This document shows, in pieces, positions 60,546-64,000 of a stretch of 64,000 bases of DNA. Below the pieces are notes generated by a model, which worked only from the letters and a program-made list of their open reading frames with translations, was not told the origin of the DNA and made no database searches. Location of the stretch: positions 47,897 through 111,896 of the forward strand of contig NZ_OLKL01000037.1 in the NCBI RefSeq assembly GCF_900291015.1. Direction: 5' to 3'. The first letter of the stretch is position 1. Each line of letters begins with the position of its first letter. The stretch comes from Pseudomonas persica. GTDB lineage: Bacteria; Pseudomonadota; Gammaproteobacteria; Pseudomonadales; Pseudomonadaceae. The position numbers and the translations under genes are program-made.

Positions 60546-61853
60546 ATGCCCCGCCTGCTTGTCTTGCTGCTTACCCTGCTACCGCTGGCGACCCTGGCCG
60601 AGCCCGCGCAGCTGCGCGTGCAAGGCTCCAACACCATTGGCGCGGCCTTGCTACCGGCGCTGGTGCAAGGGCAATTGCGCGCACAGCAAGCTACCGCCAT
60701 CGAACAACACCCGGGCGAGTTGGCCAACGAGACCGTTATCAGCGCACGTGACGCGCACGGCCAGGCTTTGCGCATCGACATCGCCGCCCACGGTTCCAGC
60801 ACCGGCTTCTTCGCCCTGGGCCATGGCGAGGCCGACCTGGCCGCTGCCTCGCGGCCGATCAACGACAGCGAAGTACGCCAACTGCAGGCTTTGGGCGACC
60901 TGCGCACTGCGGCCGCCGAACAAGTCATCGGCCTGGATGGCGTTGCAGTCATCGTCCATCCCGACAACCCCCTGCCGCAACTCACCACCCGGCAACTGGC
61001 GCAGGTTTTCTCGGGGCAGATCCAGCGCTGGGAGCAACTGGGCGTCAGTGGCGGGACCATCCACCTGTATGCCCGTGACGACCGCTCCGGCACCTTTGAG
61101 ACCTTCAAGGCACTGGTGCTGGAACCCCAGCATGGCGAGCTTTCGCCCACGGCCCAACGCTTCGAGTCCAGCGACGATCTGGCCGCGCGCGTGAGCGCCG
61201 ACCGCCAGGCCATCGGCTTCAGCAGCCTGGCAGCGATACACGGAGCCAAGGTGCTGGCGGTGGCCGAGGGCGACGCGCCAGCCATGTTGCCGGAGCGTGC
61301 GCTGGTGGCCAGCGAAGACTACCCGCTGTCACGGCGCCTGTACTTCTACCTGCCGGCCAACCCCAAGCCCCAGGCCAGGGCCCTGGCCGACTTTGCCCAG
61401 AGCCCGGCCGGCCAGGCGATCATCGCCCGGCAGGGCTTCGTTTCGCAGCAGATCAAGGCCCAGCCTGTCACGCCCCAGGCCGACATGCCGCCGCGCTATC
61501 GCACCCTGGCCCAGCAGGCGCAGCGGCTGAGCGTCAACTTCCGCTTCCAGGAAGGCAGCGCCAGCCTCGACAACAAGGCTCTGCGCGATGTACAGCGGGT
61601 GACCGAGTACCTGCGCAATACCGGCAAGCTGCGGCGCAAGGTGGTGCTGGTGGGCTTTGGCGACCCCAAGGAGACGCCCGGTCGCGCCGCCCTGCTCTCC
61701 CGCCTGCGGGCCCAGGCGGTGCGCCGTGAGCTGGCGCGCGATGGTGTGGAGGTGCTGGAGGTGACGGGGATGGGGGATGAACTGCCGGTGGCAGGGAACG
61801 AGCTGGAGCAAGGGCGACTGCGTAACCGGCGGGTGGAAGTGTGGGTTTATTGA
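60546..61853 (+). CDS. PstS-like phosphate-binding domain fused to OmpA-like domain
   Basis: 435 residues. A signal peptide (to about residue 18) leads to a PBP-like domain with QLRVQGSNTIGAALLPAL, HGSSTGFFALGHGEADLAAASRPI, DRSGTFETFKALV and IGFSSLAAI, the layout of PstS-type binding proteins. From about 325 an OmpA C-like peptidoglycan-binding domain follows: VNFRFQEGSASLDNKAL, VLVGFGDP and NRRVEVWVY. It would be a periplasmic phosphate or anion sensor anchored to the wall. No transporter genes follow. Confidence 0.87.
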   Translation: MPRLLVLLLTLLPLATLAEPAQLRVQGSNTIGAALLPALVQGQLRAQQATAIEQHPGELANETVISARDAHGQALRIDIAAHGSSTGFFALGHGEADLAAASRPINDSEVRQLQALGDLRTAAAEQVIGLDGVAVIVHPDNPLPQLTTRQLAQVFSGQIQRWEQLGVSGGTIHLYARDDRSGTFETFKALVLEPQHGELSPTAQRFESSDDLAARVSADRQAIGFSSLAAIHGAKVLAVAEGDAPAMLPERALVASEDYPLSRRLYFYLPANPKPQARALADFAQSPAGQAIIARQGFVSQQIKAQPVTPQADMPPRYRTLAQQAQRLSVNFRFQEGSASLDNKALRDVQRVTEYLRNTGKLRRKVVLVGFGDPKETPGRAALLSRLRAQAVRRELARDGVEVLEVTGMGDELPVAGNELEQGRLRNRRVEVWVY

Positions 61854-62028
61854 AAGGCCTGATCACCGGAGGTCGGCCCTGGCAAAGAAATGTAACAGCT
61901 CCCCATTCGGCATCACCGGCAAACGGGTCTAGGCTCAAGCCCATGTGATACCGGGCCCCTCTGACGGCTACTTGGCCGCCATGTCGGATCACTGTTGCCA
62001 TGCAACGTCGACATGCAAGGAGGGGCTC

Positions 62029-63093
62029 ATGGCAGCTCTACAGGCATTCCTCACCACCCCGTTCCTCGGTACCAGCATCTGGTTGTGGCTGATATTCATG
62101 GCCATCGTCATCGGTCTGCTGGTGCTCGACCTGGGCGTGTTGCACCGCCACGACCGGGAAATCGAAATGCGCGAAAGCCTGCTGCTGTATTCGGGCTACT
62201 TCAGCGTCGGCGTGCTGTTCGGCGCCGGGGTCTGGTACCAGCTGGGTGCGCAGTCGGCGCTGGAGTTCTACACCGGGTTCCTGGTCGAGCAGTCGCTGTC
62301 GATGGACAACGTGTTCGTCATGGCGATGATCTTCAGCTACTTCGCCATCCCCCGCCGCTACCAGCACCGCGTGCTGTTCTGGGGCATCCTCGGGGTGGTG
62401 TTGCTGCGGGCGGTCATGATCGGCGTGGGCGCGGCGCTGGTGCAGAACTTCGCGTGGGTGCTGTATTTCTTCGGCGCCTTCCTGCTGTTTACCGGGGTGA
62501 AGATGGCGCTGTCGAAGCAAGACAGCCGTCCGGACCTGGCCAACAACCCGATCCTGAAGTTCGTACGCCGGCACATGCGGGTCACCGAGCAGATCCACGG
62601 CTCGCACTTCTTCGTGCGCCAGACCCCGCCCGGGCAGCACAAGGCACTGCGCCATGCCACCCCGCTATTCATGGCGCTGGTGCTGATCGAACTGGCCGAC
62701 CTGGTGTTCGCCGTCGACAGCGTGCCGGCGATCTTCGCCATTACCCAGGACCCGTTCATTGTCTATACCTCGAATATCTTCGCCATCCTCGGCTTGCGCT
62801 CGCTGTATTTTGCACTGGCAGCGTTGATGCACCGGTTTGTGTACCTCAAGTATGCGTTGGCGCTGGTGTTGGTATTTATTGGCTGCAAGATTTTCTATCA
62901 CGGCATGGTCGGCAAGGTGCCGGCGTTGTTGTCGTTGGGGGTGACGTTTGGGTTGCTGTTGGGTGGGGTGGTGGTTTCCTTGGTCAAGACGCGGGGGGAG
63001 AAGCCGGATATCAAGGATGCTAAACCCAGACAGCCTTCAAATGCCGATTGTACAGTCAGCCAGAAAGAGGAAGACCCGCAGATGCGGGGCTGA
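62029..63093 (+). CDS. TerC-family integral membrane protein (Alx-like)
   Basis: 354 residues from the ATG at 62029 with a perfect AAGGAGG ribosome site. There are about nine membrane helices and the TerC signature segments: LLVLDLGVLHRHDREI, EQSLSMDNVFVMAMIFSYF and ELADLVFAVDSVPAIFAIT, with conserved acidic residues inside the membrane. Alx/TerC proteins act in metal (Mn2+) export or tellurite/pH responses. I looked for a yybP-ykoY Mn2+ riboswitch in the 175-bp leader and saw none. The C-terminal tail (KPDIKDAKPRQPSNADC) is hydrophilic. Confidence 0.92.
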   Translation: MAALQAFLTTPFLGTSIWLWLIFMAIVIGLLVLDLGVLHRHDREIEMRESLLLYSGYFSVGVLFGAGVWYQLGAQSALEFYTGFLVEQSLSMDNVFVMAMIFSYFAIPRRYQHRVLFWGILGVVLLRAVMIGVGAALVQNFAWVLYFFGAFLLFTGVKMALSKQDSRPDLANNPILKFVRRHMRVTEQIHGSHFFVRQTPPGQHKALRHATPLFMALVLIELADLVFAVDSVPAIFAITQDPFIVYTSNIFAILGLRSLYFALAALMHRFVYLKYALALVLVFIGCKIFYHGMVGKVPALLSLGVTFGLLLGGVVVSLVKTRGEKPDIKDAKPRQPSNADCTVSQKEEDPQMRG

Positions 63094-63107
63094 TCCTCCG
63101 CCTTATT
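63084..63107 (+). terminator. Possible intrinsic terminator of the TerC-family gene
   Basis: GCGGGG and CTCCGC form a short stem across the stop codon, followed by TTATTT. Weak stem with one G-T pair. Confidence 0.4.
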
Positions 63108-63495
63108 TAAATTTAAATGATGCCCATACAATCACCATCCAGATGAAACCAGTCATGCTTAGCCACGCTGATATCTTCAACCTACGTTTAAGCTTGTGCG
63201 GAAACGCATTTAACTCGTCGGCATCCAGTTGCCCCATACGCAATACTAGCCACGGGAATGCAACTAGCCCGCTTACCGTACAAAGGGTCATCCAGCGCCA
63301 TTTGAATGATCCAGAACCCCATGCACGCTTGATGCTTTCGAAATAGGGGTTGCTGGTGATGGCCGAGCAGGCGACGTCATAATCTTTTGTCAACGTCGAG
63401 ACAGCACTAAGGACAAGCCCTGGAAGGCCGATAACAAAGGGACTTAGTAAGATTATTAATTTGGCAAGTGATTGCCAGCCAGTAACATCAATCAC
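63103..63495 (-). CDS. Small membrane protein, probable immunity protein
   Basis: 130 residues from a GTG at 63495 with three hydrophobic segments (IILLSPFVIGLPGLVL, TLCTVSGLVAFPWLVL, WLSMTGFIWMVIVW) and a conserved-looking middle NPYFESIKRAWGSGSF. Its start overlaps the expected stop (63488-63490) of the toxin-like gene, so the pair is translationally coupled. The layout matches immunity proteins paired with glycine-zipper pore-forming T6SS-type effectors in Pseudomonas; that pairing is recognised from family patterns and is not proven. Base composition is AT-richer than the rest of the window. Confidence 0.7.
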   Translation of the reverse strand: MIDVTGWQSLAKLIILLSPFVIGLPGLVLSAVSTLTKDYDVACSAITSNPYFESIKRAWGSGSFKWRWMTLCTVSGLVAFPWLVLRMGQLDADELNAFPHKLKRRLKISAWLSMTGFIWMVIVWASFKFK

Positions 63496-64000
63496 TGGTC
63501 GCCTCGTAAATAACTTCGCCTACCGACTCACCGAGCATCCCGCCCAGCATTCCTCCAGCCATACCGCTGCTACCCACCAGTACTATGCCGCACACTGGTG
63601 CGGCCAGACCTGCAGAACCCATATAATAGCGGCACATATTGTTCCAGATACAAGAGTTGCACCTGAGGAACCAAGCATAGCTCCGCCGGTTCCAACAGCA
63701 AAACCTCCTGTCTCGGTCAATCTGACCTTTTTACAAGCTTCAGCCTCACCAACTCGACAAACCTCTTGTACTTTCAGATAAGAAGAAGTCCCACCCAACC
63801 CAATTGCAGCACACCCTCCATATTCGAGGTACTTGCTAAGCCGTGCCACCTTGTCCAGATGCGTCGCATACCTCGGAATCTGCCCCGGCCCGCCCGCCTT
63901 CAACCAATGGTGCACAAGGCTCGTGGTCGAAATGTTCAAGCTCTTCTTCAGCCGCTCATAGCTGCCCAGGTTAAGCTGTTTGTTGAGGTACGCCGCTTTC
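63488..64000 (-). pseudogene. C-terminal part of a glycine-zipper toxin/effector gene, frameshifted, cut by window edge
   Basis: The frame open from 64000 reads YLNKQLNLGSYERLKK, then VARLSKYLEYGGCAAIGLGGTSSYLKVQEVCRVG and CKKVRLTETGGF, and ends early at 63583 (TAG). The neighbouring frame continues the family pattern: GSAGLAAPVCGIVLVG, GMAGGMLGGMLGESVGEVIYEATSD, ending at 63488. Between codons at 63625-63627 and 63620-63622 only two bases are left, so one base has been lost near 63623. Relatives are pore-forming effectors with N-terminal PAAR or LysM parts, which would lie outside the window. Mutation and sequencing error cannot be told apart here. Confidence 0.7.

Noticed and set aside
61854..62028. 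yybP-ykoY manganese riboswitch before the TerC-family gene
   Set aside because: The conserved riboswitch loops were not found in the leader; only short, unrelated GC-rich stretches occur.

Overview
This window is chromosomal DNA of a fluorescent Pseudomonas, almost certainly of the P. putida group. The support is high GC, dense pairs of the roughly 35-nt P. putida REP family at gene ends, the glcC-glcDEFG-glcB glycolate locus, a second mrdA (PBP2), a turB-type MvaT gene, pvdA with a PvdS-type iron-starvation promoter, and the fpvGHJK-fpvCDEF ferripyoverdine reduction locus. No rRNA, tRNA, CRISPR array or complete insertion sequence was seen.

Layout. 0-2 kb: a truncated response regulator (left edge), a TetR regulator and a divergent crotonase. 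1.9-6.1 kb: a leftward three-gene operon (YbbA-like ATPase, YbbP-like permease, CrtC/AttH-like lipoprotein). 6.4-9.6 kb: mrdA paralogue, GST and a small exported DUF2388 protein. 9.8-17.2 kb: glcC, then glcDEFG and glcB, with two identical GlcC operators. 17.4-25.6 kb: a MocR regulator, an MFS/deaminase pair, an AhpD-like protein, an AraC regulator, and a thiolase/3-hydroxyacyl-CoA dehydrogenase/TetR operon. 25.6-32.7 kb: a translationally coupled phosphorelay (hybrid kinase with three receivers, CheR, receiver-less CheB, REC-HK, single REC) and a divergent single REC. 32.8-38.5 kb: cobF, OprD porin, MvaT-type regulator, gloA, shikimate dehydrogenase-like gene and small proteins.

38.7-41.4 kb is the most unusual part. 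An S24 phage-type repressor sits between a leftward holin-like membrane protein gene and a rightward signal-less PL7 polysaccharide lyase. The palindrome TTAGC-N5-GCTAA lies in the -35/-10 spacer of all three promoters. A convergent gene (probable DUF1654) has a perfect LexA box. This looks like a domesticated phage switch.

41.6-54.3 kb: pbpG, a coiled-coil protein, pvdA, the eight-gene fpv operon for reducing ferripyoverdine and capturing iron in the periplasm, then leftward genes including an MbtH-like protein and a type II thioesterase. 54.4-60.1 kb: a divergent DUF1330/ribB-paralogue pair and a polyamine-type ABC transporter operon; both upstream regions share ATACCATAATA. 60.5-63.1 kb: a PstS-OmpA fusion and a TerC-family protein. 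The right edge is AT-richer and holds the 3' end of a glycine-zipper toxin-like gene with a one-base frameshift, overlapped by a small membrane protein gene that is probably its immunity gene.
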